A stretch of 64,000 bases of DNA from NCBI RefSeq assembly GCF_907163125.1, contig NZ_OU015319.1, positions 2,356,001 to 2,420,000 of the forward strand. Reading direction: 5' to 3'. A program made the translations under genes and the position numbers. This document shows, piece by piece, positions 25,156 through 34,323 of this stretch; positions within the stretch are counted from its first letter, which is position 1, and the number at the start of each line of letters is the position of its first letter. A model generated the notes under the pieces. The model worked only from the letters and a program-made list of their open reading frames with translations. It did no database searches and was not told the origin of the DNA. Source of the DNA: Cloacibacterium caeni. Lineage in GTDB: Bacteria > Bacteroidota > Bacteroidia > Flavobacteriales > Weeksellaceae.

Positions 25156-25255
25156 AAAGAGACTAAAAAAGGCAAAATATTATTTGTAAAAGACGAGAGG
25201 AAAAGACAATTAAACTACACCCCTACATTACAGATTTAAATCCTAAACAATACAT

Positions 25256-25300
25256 AAAACCTCAACCAAAAATTGAGGTTTTTTCATTTCAAAAAAATCC
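25256..25300 (+). repeat. 45-bp direct repeat containing a terminator, right copy
   Basis: Identical to 24208-24252. It forms a terminator 35 bp before the comM ATG and separates the accessory pocket from the core genes. Confidence 0.85.
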
Positions 25301-25334
25301 TTACTTTTACTTTTATAAAAAATTAATAACCAAA

Positions 25335-26870
25335 ATGCTAGTAAAGATTTTCGGGAGCGCAATTCATGGCGTTTCGGCGCAAACCATCACTATAGAAGTT
25401 AATGTAGACACAGGCGGAGTAGGCTATCATCTTGTAGGCTTACCAGATAATGCCATTAAAGAAAGCAGCTATAGAATTAATGCCGCACTCAAAAATGTAG
25501 GCTACAAAATTCCGGGTAAGAAAATCACCATTAACATGGCTCCTGCAGATTTGCGCAAAGAAGGTTCTGCCTATGATTTAAGCATTGCTATTGGGATTTT
25601 GGCTGCTTCAGACTTAATAAAAGCCGAAAATTTAGAAAAATACATCATCATGGGCGAACTTTCCTTAGACGGAGGTTTGCAACCGATAAAAGGCGTTCTG
25701 CCCATTGCCATAAAAGCCAGAGAAGAAGGTTTCAAAGGCATTATTTTACCCAAACAAAACGTAAGAGAAGCCGCAATAGTCAATAATCTGGAAGTGTACG
25801 GTGTAGAAAACATTAAACAAGTTATTGATTTCTTTAACGAAGATATTCCGCTAGAAAGAACAGAATTTGACACCCGAAAAGAATTTCAAGAAAAAATAGA
25901 CCATTTTCCTTTTGATTTTTCTGAAGTGAAAGGACAAGAAACCGCAAAACGAGCGATGGAAGTTGCCGCAGCTGGTGGTCATAACATTATTCTCATCGGT
26001 CCTCCCGGAAGTGGAAAAACCATGCTTGCTAAACGTGTTCCAAGTATTCTGCCACCTTTAACCATGAAAGAAGCTTTGGAAACCACCAAAATTCATTCTG
26101 TGGCAGGAAAAATGGGCGCCAATAATTCTTTGATGACAGTTAGGCCTTTTAGAAGTCCGCATCACACGATTTCTGACGTGGCTTTAGTTGGTGGCGGAAG
26201 TTATCCTCAACCTGGCGAAATTTCTTTGGCGCATAATGGCGTCTTGTTTCTGGATGAAATGCCAGAATTTAAAAGAACAGTTCTGGAAGTAATGCGTCAA
26301 CCGTTGGAAGACCGAGAAGTGACGATTTCCAGAGCGAGATTTTCGGTGAATTATCCTGCAAGTTTTATGCTGGTGGCAAGTATGAATCCATCACCAAGTG
26401 GTTATTTTCCTGATGATCCTAATAACACTTCGTCTCAATTTGAAATGCAACGCTACATGAATAAACTTTCTGGACCTTTGTTGGATAGAATTGATATTCA
26501 CATCGAAGTTCAAAAAGTAGAATTTGAGCAACTTTCAGACAAAAGAAAAGGCGAAAGCAGTATTGCAATTCGGGAGCGTGTTTTGAAAGCCAGAGAAATG
26601 CAAAATGTGCGCTACCAAGATTTAGACATCAGTTACAATGCTCAAATCGGGCCTAAAGAATTAGAAAAATACTGCGAACTGAATGAAGATTCTAAAAATC
26701 TCATCAAAAACGCAATGGAAAAACTAAATCTTTCGGCAAGAGCTTATGATAGGATTTTGAAGGTTTCTAGAACTATTGCAGATTTAGAACAATCAGAACA
26801 TATTCTTTCTCATCATATTTCTGAAGCCATACAATACAGAAGTCTGGATAGAGAATTTTGGAATGCTTAA
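25335..26870 (+). CDS. comM: ComM/YifB-family Mg chelatase-like AAA ATPase
   Basis: 511 residues. The N-terminal ChlI domain (residues 1-170; VDTGGVGYHLVGLPDNAIKESSYRINAAL) is followed by the AAA core with Walker A GPPGSGKTMLAKRVPSILPP near 222 and Walker B VLFLDEMPEF near 300, and the Mg_chelatase C-terminal domain. In Vibrio and Haemophilus ComM is a hexameric helicase that drives branch migration during natural transformation. dprA in the same region (29.6 kb) is consistent with a transformation or recombination role. Confidence 0.93.
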   Translation: MLVKIFGSAIHGVSAQTITIEVNVDTGGVGYHLVGLPDNAIKESSYRINAALKNVGYKIPGKKITINMAPADLRKEGSAYDLSIAIGILAASDLIKAENLEKYIIMGELSLDGGLQPIKGVLPIAIKAREEGFKGIILPKQNVREAAIVNNLEVYGVENIKQVIDFFNEDIPLERTEFDTRKEFQEKIDHFPFDFSEVKGQETAKRAMEVAAAGGHNIILIGPPGSGKTMLAKRVPSILPPLTMKEALETTKIHSVAGKMGANNSLMTVRPFRSPHHTISDVALVGGGSYPQPGEISLAHNGVLFLDEMPEFKRTVLEVMRQPLEDREVTISRARFSVNYPASFMLVASMNPSPSGYFPDDPNNTSSQFEMQRYMNKLSGPLLDRIDIHIEVQKVEFEQLSDKRKGESSIAIRERVLKAREMQNVRYQDLDISYNAQIGPKELEKYCELNEDSKNLIKNAMEKLNLSARAYDRILKVSRTIADLEQSEHILSHHISEAIQYRSLDREFWNA

Positions 26871-26890
26871 TTTTTTAAACTATATAATTT

Positions 26891-27349
26891 ATGGAAAACA
26901 ATTTACATGTAGAGAACGGCGAAAATTTAGTAATCGATTGGCGTTCGAAAGAATTTTTAAAAGAAACAGCAAAATGGACTAAGTTTTTAGCCATTTTAGG
27001 TTTCGTAGGAATTGGATTAATGGTTTTGGGTTCATTAGTAATGCTTTTTGCTCCGTCATCATTAATGTCTAATGGAGATTTTCCTTTTGGTGGAAAAATA
27101 TTTATGATGCTTCTTTATTTGGCATTTGCTGTTTTATACTATTTCCCAATTTCTTACTTGTATCAATTTTCAGAAAATACTAAAAAAGCAATTGAAAACA
27201 ATGACAATAACGCTATTAGAGATGCATTTGAATTTTTAAAATCTCATTATAAATTTATGGGGATTTTAACCATCATTCTGCTTTCTTTTTATGCCATTAT
27301 GATTTTCATTGGACTTATTGGAGCGGGAGCTGCTGCAATGATGAATTAA
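26891..27349 (+). CDS. DUF5362-type membrane protein
   Basis: 152 residues with three hydrophobic segments (FLAILGFVGIGLMVLGSLVMLF; IFMMLLYLAFAVLYYFPISYLYQF; MGILTIILLSFYAIMIFIGLIGAGAAAMM) and a polar linker with EFLKSHYKFMG between the second and third. This fits the DUF5362 family of unknown function. It follows comM after 20 bp and is probably co-transcribed. Confidence 0.75.
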   Translation: MENNLHVENGENLVIDWRSKEFLKETAKWTKFLAILGFVGIGLMVLGSLVMLFAPSSLMSNGDFPFGGKIFMMLLYLAFAVLYYFPISYLYQFSENTKKAIENNDNNAIRDAFEFLKSHYKFMGILTIILLSFYAIMIFIGLIGAGAAAMMN

Positions 27350-27479
27350 GAGCTAACTAAAAGTTTTAAAACGCAAAGATTTAAAATAAAAGATTAACCT
27401 TTTTAAGAAAGCAAAGCAAAATTCGCTAGCGAATTGATAAAGCGAATGCTTAAAATCTCTATTATTGAGCGTAATAATA

Positions 27480-27516
27480 AAAAAATCCACCAAATTATTG
27501 GTGGATTATATTTTTC
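27480..27516. terminator. Bidirectional terminator between converging genes
   Basis: AATCCACC and GGTGGATT arms flanked by A-rich and T-rich tails, between the DUF5362 and DUF3078 genes. Confidence 0.8.
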
Positions 27517-27534
27517 TAAATTATTTAAATTTCA

Positions 27535-28647
27535 TTATAAAAATGGTTTTACCACTTTTTTAATTTTTGGCTTGTCTTGGTTTTCGATGCCGAGGTTATA
27601 AGAAAAACCTATACCTAAAGTTTGCTTAAACTGCATTCTTTTAATTTGGTCGTGATCGTACAATAAATCTGCACTTACATTGGCAGAAATTAACTTATTA
27701 ACTCTAAAGTTCAATTGACCGTTGTAAGAAAAATCCACTCGTTCTGTATGATATAAATAATTGGTAAAGAAGTTCAGTTGATTTACCAAATTAATGTCTT
27801 TATAAATTTTTTGTCTGTACAAAATATTCACCATGGCTCCTAACTCTTTTCTGAGGCTTTGACCATCTTTTTCTAAACCATAAAAACCTACTTTTTGCAA
27901 ATGCTTATCGGCCACGATGGTAAACTTACCATTAATCGGTCTAAAAATCACTTGGAAATTTTCATTAGGATTATACGAGATACCGATACCCGTATTAATA
28001 TATGCAGGTGCTAAAAATTTAGAAATTCTGTCATCAAAATTCGGACTTGGCGTTTTCACATAATTATAACCCGGCGCAAACTGAGAAATAAACTGCAAAC
28101 CTGAAGACAAGTAATAATTCCTTCCTAAATCATAACCATAATTCGCCATGATATTGATGAAATCTTCTGTTTTTCTAGTGGTTTGTCCGCTTGCTGCTAC
28201 AATTCCGTATCCTAATTGGAAATTATTTTCTAAATAATGTTTTCGCTTTTTGAAACTCAAATTATAGTTGATTTTCCCTAAAATCCCAATGTTATTATTT
28301 CCCCCAGAATTCCAGTTGCTGAAACTCGCTTGGTTAAAAACCATATTGTTTTGACCATAGAAATACCAAACTTTTTCTTCTTTGGTTTTAATCAATTGAA
28401 ACGGTGTAATAGGAATTTCAGTGCCGAGTTCCGCAGTAATTTTATCGGTTTTTAGAATAATGGAATCCTTGTGCTTTACATCTATTTTTTGCAAATTAAT
28501 TTCTGCCAAAGAATCTAAGTTAGGAATGTTTTTTTTCCAGTTTTCTGCGCTAATGGAATCTAGAATTCTTTTACTCTCAATTTGGGAGTAATACATATTA
28601 ATAGATAGACAACCGAACACAAAAATTAACAACTTCTTCATTTTCAA
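27535..28647 (-). CDS. DUF3078 predicted outer-membrane beta-barrel protein
   Basis: 370 residues with a signal peptide (MKMKKLLIFVFGCLSINMYYSQ). The DUF3078 core begins WYFYGQNNMVFNQASFSNWNSGGNNNIGILGKINYNLSF and continues as alternating amphipathic strands typical of a beta-barrel. Bacteroidota proteins of this family are found in the outer membrane; a function is not known to me. Confidence 0.88.
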   Translation of the reverse strand: MKMKKLLIFVFGCLSINMYYSQIESKRILDSISAENWKKNIPNLDSLAEINLQKIDVKHKDSIILKTDKITAELGTEIPITPFQLIKTKEEKVWYFYGQNNMVFNQASFSNWNSGGNNNIGILGKINYNLSFKKRKHYLENNFQLGYGIVAASGQTTRKTEDFINIMANYGYDLGRNYYLSSGLQFISQFAPGYNYVKTPSPNFDDRISKFLAPAYINTGIGISYNPNENFQVIFRPINGKFTIVADKHLQKVGFYGLEKDGQSLRKELGAMVNILYRQKIYKDINLVNQLNFFTNYLYHTERVDFSYNGQLNFRVNKLISANVSADLLYDHDQIKRMQFKQTLGIGFSYNLGIENQDKPKIKKVVKPFL

Positions 28648-28806
28648 AATTTAAAAAACCAGTTCAAAAATACAATTTGTAAAACGAATGGAAGTCTTGA
28701 AAACGAAAAAATCTTACTTTTTGTCTATAATTTTTAAAAAAATCGGGGATTTATAGTCAAATTTTCCATAAAATTGTCTTGGCATTTATTTAGTCACATT
28801 TTATTT

Positions 28807-29577
28807 ATGCTAAAAAACACCATCCACATCAAAGCGCTTCTAATTCCTCTCTTCATGCTTTCTGCCATGTGGTTAGGTTTCTTTTTACAACACATCGGTT
28901 TTGTAGAAAACTGCGAAGGTTCCCTCATTCCTCTAGTTCCAGAAGGATTAAAAGGCGTAATATTTTCTCCGCTTTTACACGGGAATTTAGAACATATCGC
29001 CAGTAATTCTGTACCGATTGCGGCATTGCTGTTCTTGCTCTATCAGTTTTATCCTAAATTGGCCAATCCTGTATTTTTTTACGGATGGATTGTTACAGGA
29101 CTCGTAGTTTGGTTACTGCCACCTATGAATTTTTTCGGACAAGAAGCTACTTATACCTGCATCATCGGAGCAAGTGGAATTGTATATATGCTAGCATTTT
29201 TCTTATTCTTCAGCGGAATTTTCAGAAAAGACAAAAAACTGCTAACTGTTTCCCTTTTAGTCGCCTTGTATTATGGAAGTTTAATCTGGGGAATTTTTCC
29301 AGAAGAATTATTCTATCGATTAGATGAACCAAGCCGAATTTCATGGCAAGCTCACCTTTCTGGAGCGGTAGTTGGTCTTTCTCTAGCGCTAATTTTCAGA
29401 AAAAAACATCAAGAAAAAAAGAAAAAATTCATTTGGGAATTCCCTAATTATTACAGCGAAAAAGACGATAAACTTTGGCAAGAATACATCGAAGGTCATC
29501 CTGAACATTTTCTAGAAATGCCTCAGAAAAAGAAAGAAGAAATCTGGGAACATTTAGACGAAATCAGAAAAAAGTAA
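28807..29577 (+). CDS. Rhomboid-family intramembrane serine protease
   Basis: 256 residues from the ATG at 28807; a TTG 33 bp upstream is less likely. The catalytic Ser is in IIGASGIVYML (near residue 126) and the catalytic His in WQAHLSGAVVGLSLAL near the C-terminal membrane helix. The HGNLEHIASNS loop segment is also typical. The C-terminal tail is soluble and charged (KKKFIWEFPNYYSEKDDKLWQEYIEGHPEHF). Substrates unknown. The dprA gene begins 24 bp later. Confidence 0.9.
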   Translation: MLKNTIHIKALLIPLFMLSAMWLGFFLQHIGFVENCEGSLIPLVPEGLKGVIFSPLLHGNLEHIASNSVPIAALLFLLYQFYPKLANPVFFYGWIVTGLVVWLLPPMNFFGQEATYTCIIGASGIVYMLAFFLFFSGIFRKDKKLLTVSLLVALYYGSLIWGIFPEELFYRLDEPSRISWQAHLSGAVVGLSLALIFRKKHQEKKKKFIWEFPNYYSEKDDKLWQEYIEGHPEHFLEMPQKKKEEIWEHLDEIRKK

Positions 29578-29601
29578 AGCGATTTTTTCTTATTTTTGAG
29601 A

Positions 29602-30705
29602 ATGTTACATGAAGAACATCTATATTCCATAGCGTTACGCGCTACTCCGCTTATTGGCGATGTAAATTTTATGAGATTGGTAGAAATTACCGGTTCTGCC
29701 AAAGAAACTTGGCATCTTTCTAAGAAATTGCTCAAAGAAATTCCGGGAATTGGCTCTAAAATTACGAAAGAAATCGGCAACGAAAAATATTTGAAATTCG
29801 CAGAAAAGGAAATTGACTTCTGTGAAAAAAATAACATTAAAATTAATCTTCGCCATTTAAAAGAATTGCCAAAATTACTTTCTAATTGTGATGATGCTCC
29901 TGCAATTCTTTACCAAAAAGGAAGTTTAGACGAAAGTTTAACTCCCATTTCCATCGTAGGAACCAGAAACATGACGAGTTATGGCAAACATTTCATTGAA
30001 GAATTTCTAGAAATTTTAAAAAATAAAAAAGTGCTCATTGTAAGTGGTTTGGCACTCGGAACAGATGGTTGCGCTCATACAGAAGCCTTGAAAAACCAAC
30101 TGAAAACAGCAGGAGTTTTAGCTCATGGTTTGCATCTCATCTATCCTTCTCAGCATAAAAAATTAGCCGCAGAAATTTTAGAACAAGATGGCGCTTTACT
30201 CACCGAATTTAATTCTAGTGATAAACCAGACCGAGAACATTTTCTGCAAAGAAACAGAATTGTAGCAGGATTTTCTCCGGTTACCATTGTTATAGAAACT
30301 GCTTTTGGTGGCGGTTCTATGAGTACCGTAAGTTATGCTAATGATTACAACAGAGAAGTTTTTGCGCTGCCAGGAAAAATCAATGATAAGTACAGCCAAG
30401 GTTGTAATTTACTCATCGCACAGAACAAAGCTAGAATTTTACAAAATTTTGAAGAAATATTAGACGAATTGCAATTGGGTAAAGAAAAAGAAAAGATAGG
30501 AAGCCTTTTTGCAGCGAGAGAAATTAAACTGAGCAAAGACTTACAACCGATTTATGACACGATTGCTTCTCAACCTCAAATTTCGTTAGACGACTTGAGC
30601 GAAAAACTAGACATTCCTCCTTATAAATTATTGCCCATTTTGCTTGATTTTGAGTTAAAAGGATACATTAAAGCACTTTCCGGAAAGCAATATTCTATAA
30701 TTTAA
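29602..30705 (+). CDS. dprA: DNA-processing protein DprA
   Basis: Loads RecA on incoming single-stranded DNA in transformation. The start chosen is the ATG at 29602 (MLHEEHLYSIALRATPLIG); a TTG at 29596 is possible. An N-terminal helix-hairpin-helix region (LLKEIPGIGSKITKEI), the Rossmann-like core (PISIVGTRNMTSYGKHF, VLIVSGLALGTDGCAHTEAL, FLQRNRIVAGFS, VFALPGKIND) and a C-terminal winged helix (SLDDLSEKLDIPPYKLLPILLDFELKGYIKALSG) are all present. 367 residues is normal. Confidence 0.95.
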   Translation: MLHEEHLYSIALRATPLIGDVNFMRLVEITGSAKETWHLSKKLLKEIPGIGSKITKEIGNEKYLKFAEKEIDFCEKNNIKINLRHLKELPKLLSNCDDAPAILYQKGSLDESLTPISIVGTRNMTSYGKHFIEEFLEILKNKKVLIVSGLALGTDGCAHTEALKNQLKTAGVLAHGLHLIYPSQHKKLAAEILEQDGALLTEFNSSDKPDREHFLQRNRIVAGFSPVTIVIETAFGGGSMSTVSYANDYNREVFALPGKINDKYSQGCNLLIAQNKARILQNFEEILDELQLGKEKEKIGSLFAAREIKLSKDLQPIYDTIASQPQISLDDLSEKLDIPPYKLLPILLDFELKGYIKALSGKQYSII

Positions 30706-30838
30706 AAATTCACAATTTTTTAATATTTCATTATTTTTCACATAACATCATGTTTTCCTTAACAGAAACATTATAATTATGAATTTAATAAAATTTTTAT
30801 CATAATTTATATAATTTTCATTAAAGTCAAAATAATTC

Positions 30839-30868
30839 TTGTGAGAATAGAAAAAAAAATTAAATTTG
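30839..30868 (+). promoter_or_regulatory. gdhA promoter
   Basis: TTG at 30839-30841, 19 bp, then TAAATTTG at 30861-30868: an exact match to the Bacteroidota -33/-7 arrangement. The ATG is at 30891, giving a leader of about 15 nt. Confidence 0.7.
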
Positions 30869-30890
30869 TCTTTAATAATTCATAACATCT

Positions 30891-32249
30891 ATGGAACAAA
30901 ACACTATCGAACAAAAAATACAAGAGTTCGTTGCGAAAATTGAAGCAAAAAACCCAAATGAGCCAGAATTTTTACAGGCGGTAAAAGAAGTAGCGGTTAC
31001 AGTTATTCCTTTTATTGCTACCAAAGAAGAATACAGAGGAATGAAGCTTCTAGAGAGAATGGCTGAACCTGAAAGAGTAATCATTTTCAGAGTTCCTTGG
31101 GTAGATGATAAAGGTGAAATTCAGGTAAATAGAGGTTTCAGAATTCAGATGAACTCTGCAATCGGACCATATAAAGGAGGAATTAGATTCCATCCTACAG
31201 TAAACTTATCAGTGCTTAAATTTTTAGCATTCGAGCAAGTTTTCAAGAACTCATTAACTACTCTACCAATGGGTGGTGGAAAAGGAGGTTCTGATTTTGA
31301 CCCAACAGGAAAATCAAACAACGAAATTATGCGTTTTTGCCAATCTTTCATGACGGAAATGTGTAAACACATTGGTCCAGAAACAGACGTTCCTGCAGGA
31401 GATATCGGAGTAGGTGCTAGAGAAATTGGTTACCTTTTCGGTCAATACAAGAGAATTAGAAATGAGTTTACCGGAGTTCTTACTGGTAAAGGTTTAGCAT
31501 ATGGTGGTTCATTAATCAGACCAGAAGCTACAGGTTATGGTGTAGTATATTTTGGTGAACAAATGCTAAAAACAAAAGGCGAAGATTTCAAAGATAAAAT
31601 CGTAACCGTTTCAGGTTTCGGTAACGTAGCTTGGGGAGTTATCAAAAAAATTGAACAATTGGGTGGAAAAGCAGTAACTATTTCTGGTCCTGATGGTTAT
31701 GTTTATGACAAAGACGGTATTACTGGCGAAAAAATAGATTTCTTATTAGAATTAAGAGCTTCTGGAAACAACAGAGCGGAAGATTATGTGAAGAAATTCC
31801 CAACTGCAGAATTCCATGCTGGTAAGAGACCTTGGGAAGTGAAATGTGACGTGGCTATTCCTGCTGCTACACAAAATGAACTTCACCTAGAAGATGCTAA
31901 AAATTTAGTAGAAAACGGTTGTAGATGTGTAGTAGAAGCGGCAAACATGCCTTCTACATTAGATGCTATCAACTATTTCTTAGATAATAAAGTATTATTC
32001 AGCCCAGGAAAAGCTTCTAACGCTGGTGGTGTAGCAACTTCTGGTCTAGAAATGACGCAGAACTCAATCAGATTAAACTGGAGTTCTGAAGAAGTAGACG
32101 CTAGACTAAAAGAAATTATGATTGGTATTCACAATGCTTGTAGAAAATACGGTAAAGAAGAAGATGGATACGTAAACTATGTAAAAGGTGCTAATATTGC
32201 TGGTTTCGTAAAAGTAGCTGAAGCAATGCTTGCACAAGGTGTAGTCTAA
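30891..32249 (+). CDS. gdhA: NADP-type glutamate dehydrogenase
   Basis: Interconverts 2-oxoglutarate plus ammonia and glutamate; a main nitrogen-assimilation step. The 452-residue length is that of the hexameric family. The catalytic segment LPMGGGKGGSDFDP (about 121-134), VPAGDIGVGAREIGYLFGQYKR and the Rossmann motif TVSGFGNVAWGVIKKI are intact, and the C-terminus reads SNAGGVATSGLEMTQNS. High-expression codon use. Single gene with its own promoter and terminator. Confidence 0.96.
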   Translation: MEQNTIEQKIQEFVAKIEAKNPNEPEFLQAVKEVAVTVIPFIATKEEYRGMKLLERMAEPERVIIFRVPWVDDKGEIQVNRGFRIQMNSAIGPYKGGIRFHPTVNLSVLKFLAFEQVFKNSLTTLPMGGGKGGSDFDPTGKSNNEIMRFCQSFMTEMCKHIGPETDVPAGDIGVGAREIGYLFGQYKRIRNEFTGVLTGKGLAYGGSLIRPEATGYGVVYFGEQMLKTKGEDFKDKIVTVSGFGNVAWGVIKKIEQLGGKAVTISGPDGYVYDKDGITGEKIDFLLELRASGNNRAEDYVKKFPTAEFHAGKRPWEVKCDVAIPAATQNELHLEDAKNLVENGCRCVVEAANMPSTLDAINYFLDNKVLFSPGKASNAGGVATSGLEMTQNSIRLNWSSEEVDARLKEIMIGIHNACRKYGKEEDGYVNYVKGANIAGFVKVAEAMLAQGVV

Positions 32250-32292
32250 ATAAGTGATGATTTTTTCAAAATAAAGACCCGTAAAACGGTAG

Positions 32293-32323
32293 AAAGTCTC
32301 GGATTTTATTCGAGACTTTTTTA
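32293..32323. terminator. Terminator shared by gdhA and the converging YkgJ-type gene
   Basis: AAAGTCTCG and CGAGACTTT arms with GATTTTATT loop and a T run. It overlaps the last codon of the minus-strand gene. Confidence 0.8.
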
Positions 32324-32809
32324 TTTGGTTAGATTCTTCATCATTTTCTCTACAAACGTAAATGCAGCAGGACAAATCACGGTGTTTTTCAACATGAGAT
32401 TATTGATTTGATAAATTTTCTTTCTATCCGTATGAGGATATTCTCGGCAAGCTTTTGGTCTTACTTCGTAGATAGAACACGTGTTATCTTGATTCAAGAA
32501 AAAACAAGGTAAATTTTGCAGAACTTTGTCATTATCTTCGTCTATTCTCAGAAATTTTGCTTCAAAATCTGCTGGTTTCATTCTCAAATGTTTCGAAATT
32601 CTCTCGATGTCTTTTTCGGTATACAATGGTCCTGTAGTTTTGCAACAATTGGCGCAAGACAAACAATCAACCTCATCGAAAACCTCATCATGCATTTCTT
32701 GAACCACATAATCTAAATTTTTAGGCGGCTTTTTTTTGAGATTTTCTAGAAACTTTTTGAGTTCTTTTTGCTTCTGTAAAGCTTGATTTTTATAAAATTC
32801 TAAATCCAT
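32321..32809 (-). CDS. YkgJ-family cysteine-cluster protein
   Basis: 162 residues with the family's Cys pattern: VDCLSCANCCKTTGPLYTEKDIERI (near 54), then NLPCFFLNQDNTCSIYEVRPKACREYP (near 97-123). These Cys bind zinc or an iron-sulphur cluster; the activity is unknown. A Lys-rich helical N-terminus precedes the cluster. Stands alone. Confidence 0.88.
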   Translation of the reverse strand: MDLEFYKNQALQKQKELKKFLENLKKKPPKNLDYVVQEMHDEVFDEVDCLSCANCCKTTGPLYTEKDIERISKHLRMKPADFEAKFLRIDEDNDKVLQNLPCFFLNQDNTCSIYEVRPKACREYPHTDRKKIYQINNLMLKNTVICPAAFTFVEKMMKNLTK

Positions 32810-32889
32810 CTTATCATTAATGATGCAAAATTAAAACTAATTGACTGAAATCATAAATTTTTGATGTTTTAAAGAACTATTTTTGTAAA

Positions 32890-33276
32890 ATGAAAGACAT
32901 TACTACCATTCAAGATATACAACTACTCGTCAATACTTTTTACGAAAGCGTTCGAGAATCAGAAATCGGTTTTTTCTTTGAAGAAATCGCCCAAGTAAAC
33001 TGGGAAAAACATTTGCCCAAAATGTACATTTTCTGGCAAGCATTGTTATTTGCTGATGTGAAATTTGACGGAAATCCTATGGGTGCACACTTCCCTATTA
33101 ACGAAAAAATGGCAATGGAAAAACATCATTTTGACACGTGGTTAAGTCTTTGGAAATCTACTGTAGACCAATTATTCTCTGGCGAAATTGCAGAATCTGC
33201 CAAATCTAAAGCCGAAAATATTGCCAGTTTAATGTCCTATAAAATGGAAATGGATACCAAACTGAGAAAACTATAA
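32890..33276 (+). CDS. Group III truncated haemoglobin
   Basis: 128 residues, haem protein of the 2/2 globin fold. IGFFFEEIAQVNWEKHLPKMYIFWQALLF (B-E helices) and the proximal His in EKHHFDTWLSLWKSTVDQLF identify the trHbP (group III) type. Likely role is handling oxygen, nitric oxide or peroxide. A -7-like TATTTTTG lies 4 bp before the ATG, so a very short leader is predicted. Confidence 0.9.
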   Translation: MKDITTIQDIQLLVNTFYESVRESEIGFFFEEIAQVNWEKHLPKMYIFWQALLFADVKFDGNPMGAHFPINEKMAMEKHHFDTWLSLWKSTVDQLFSGEIAESAKSKAENIASLMSYKMEMDTKLRKL

Positions 33277-33609
33277 TTTCATTAACCATCTCCAGAAATA
33301 GAAATCCTGAAAATCTGTAAACATGTGAAATAGCAATCCTATTGCTATGATTCTGTAGTTCCCTCGCAGAAATAAAACGCCTAAAAAGTATAAAAAAATC
33401 ATAGGATAAGTATGCAAAGGATGAAAACCAATGCTACTTCTTCCCTCTTGGAAAATTGGCGTAGCTAAAAGATGGTCTACATCTACCAACATGGTGGCTA
33501 ACATAATGAAATAAGCCTTTTTCCGATTTTCTTTATAGAAAACAAGCGCTATAAACACTGGAAATATCAAGTGTAAAAAATAATGCATTATGATTTTTGC
33601 AATTTCCAA
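33271..33609 (-). CDS. DUF6122-type small membrane protein
   Basis: 112 residues with four hydrophobic segments; conserved polar residues lie in MLVDVDHLLATPIFQEGRSSIGFHPLHTYPMIFLYFLG and GLLFHMFTDFQDFYFW. The Asp/His pattern resembles YdjM/LexA-binding-type metal-dependent membrane hydrolases, but no activity is established. Ends converge with the globin gene with a 6-bp overlap. Confidence 0.75.
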   Translation of the reverse strand: MEIAKIIMHYFLHLIFPVFIALVFYKENRKKAYFIMLATMLVDVDHLLATPIFQEGRSSIGFHPLHTYPMIFLYFLGVLFLRGNYRIIAIGLLFHMFTDFQDFYFWRWLMKL

Positions 33610-33612
33610 AGT

Positions 33613-34323
33613 TTAAATTCTTCCTTTTAAAAAGTCTTGCCGTAAATCTTCGTCTAGTTTTTCAATCGCATAACGAAGTGAAGTTCTGGGCATATTTTGG
33701 TAATGCGTTTTCAAAAAATTCAATAATTTTTCTTCATCTTTTTTGCCCATTTCTCTTAGAAGCCAACCGTTTGCTTTGTGCATCAAATCATGTGAATGAT
33801 TCAAATTATTCAGCGCCAATTCTATGGTTAAATCATGACTTCCTTTCTTGATATGATACATCGTAGCCACAATGGCGATGCGTTTTTCCCACATGTTTTC
33901 AGAATTCGATAACTTTTTCAAAATTTCATCTTTCTGATTTTCAAAACAATATCTTCCTAATAATTTATAGCAAGACAAATCTACCAAGTCCCAATTATTG
34001 ATATACTTTGTGTTTTTTAGATAAAAATCAACGAGCGTTTTCTTTTCTTTTTCGTCTTTGGTTTTCTCAAATTTTGTTACTAAAATCAACAGCGCCACTA
34101 ATCTCATCTCGTGAAATTCTGATTTCAAAATTTCTTGAACATCATCTAAAGTGGCTTTTTGCCAATATTCCTTCACCAACTTTCTAGAATCTGGAACGAC
34201 TACACCAATGAATTGGTCACCTTCTGCATATTGACCTTTTCCCGTTTTAAAAAAATACGGCAAAAAATCTCTCTTTTCTGGTGTAGAAAGAAATTGTAAG
34301 GCTTCAAGGATTTGGTTGTACAT
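33613..34323 (-). CDS. AlkD-like DNA alkylation repair protein
   Basis: 236 residues from the Met at 34323 (MYNQILEALQFLSTPEKR). All-alpha HEAT-repeat glycosylase of the AlkD/AlkC class: FIGVVVPDSRKLVKEYWQ, EMRLVALLILVTKFEK, WDLVDLSCYKLLGRYC, MWEKRIAIVATMYHI and LMHKANGWLLREMGKKD. AlkD removes bulky 3- and 7-alkylpurines. The start overlaps the upstream membrane-protein gene by 20 bp, so the two are coupled. Confidence 0.88.
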   Translation of the reverse strand: MYNQILEALQFLSTPEKRDFLPYFFKTGKGQYAEGDQFIGVVVPDSRKLVKEYWQKATLDDVQEILKSEFHEMRLVALLILVTKFEKTKDEKEKKTLVDFYLKNTKYINNWDLVDLSCYKLLGRYCFENQKDEILKKLSNSENMWEKRIAIVATMYHIKKGSHDLTIELALNNLNHSHDLMHKANGWLLREMGKKDEEKLLNFLKTHYQNMPRTSLRYAIEKLDEDLRQDFLKGRI

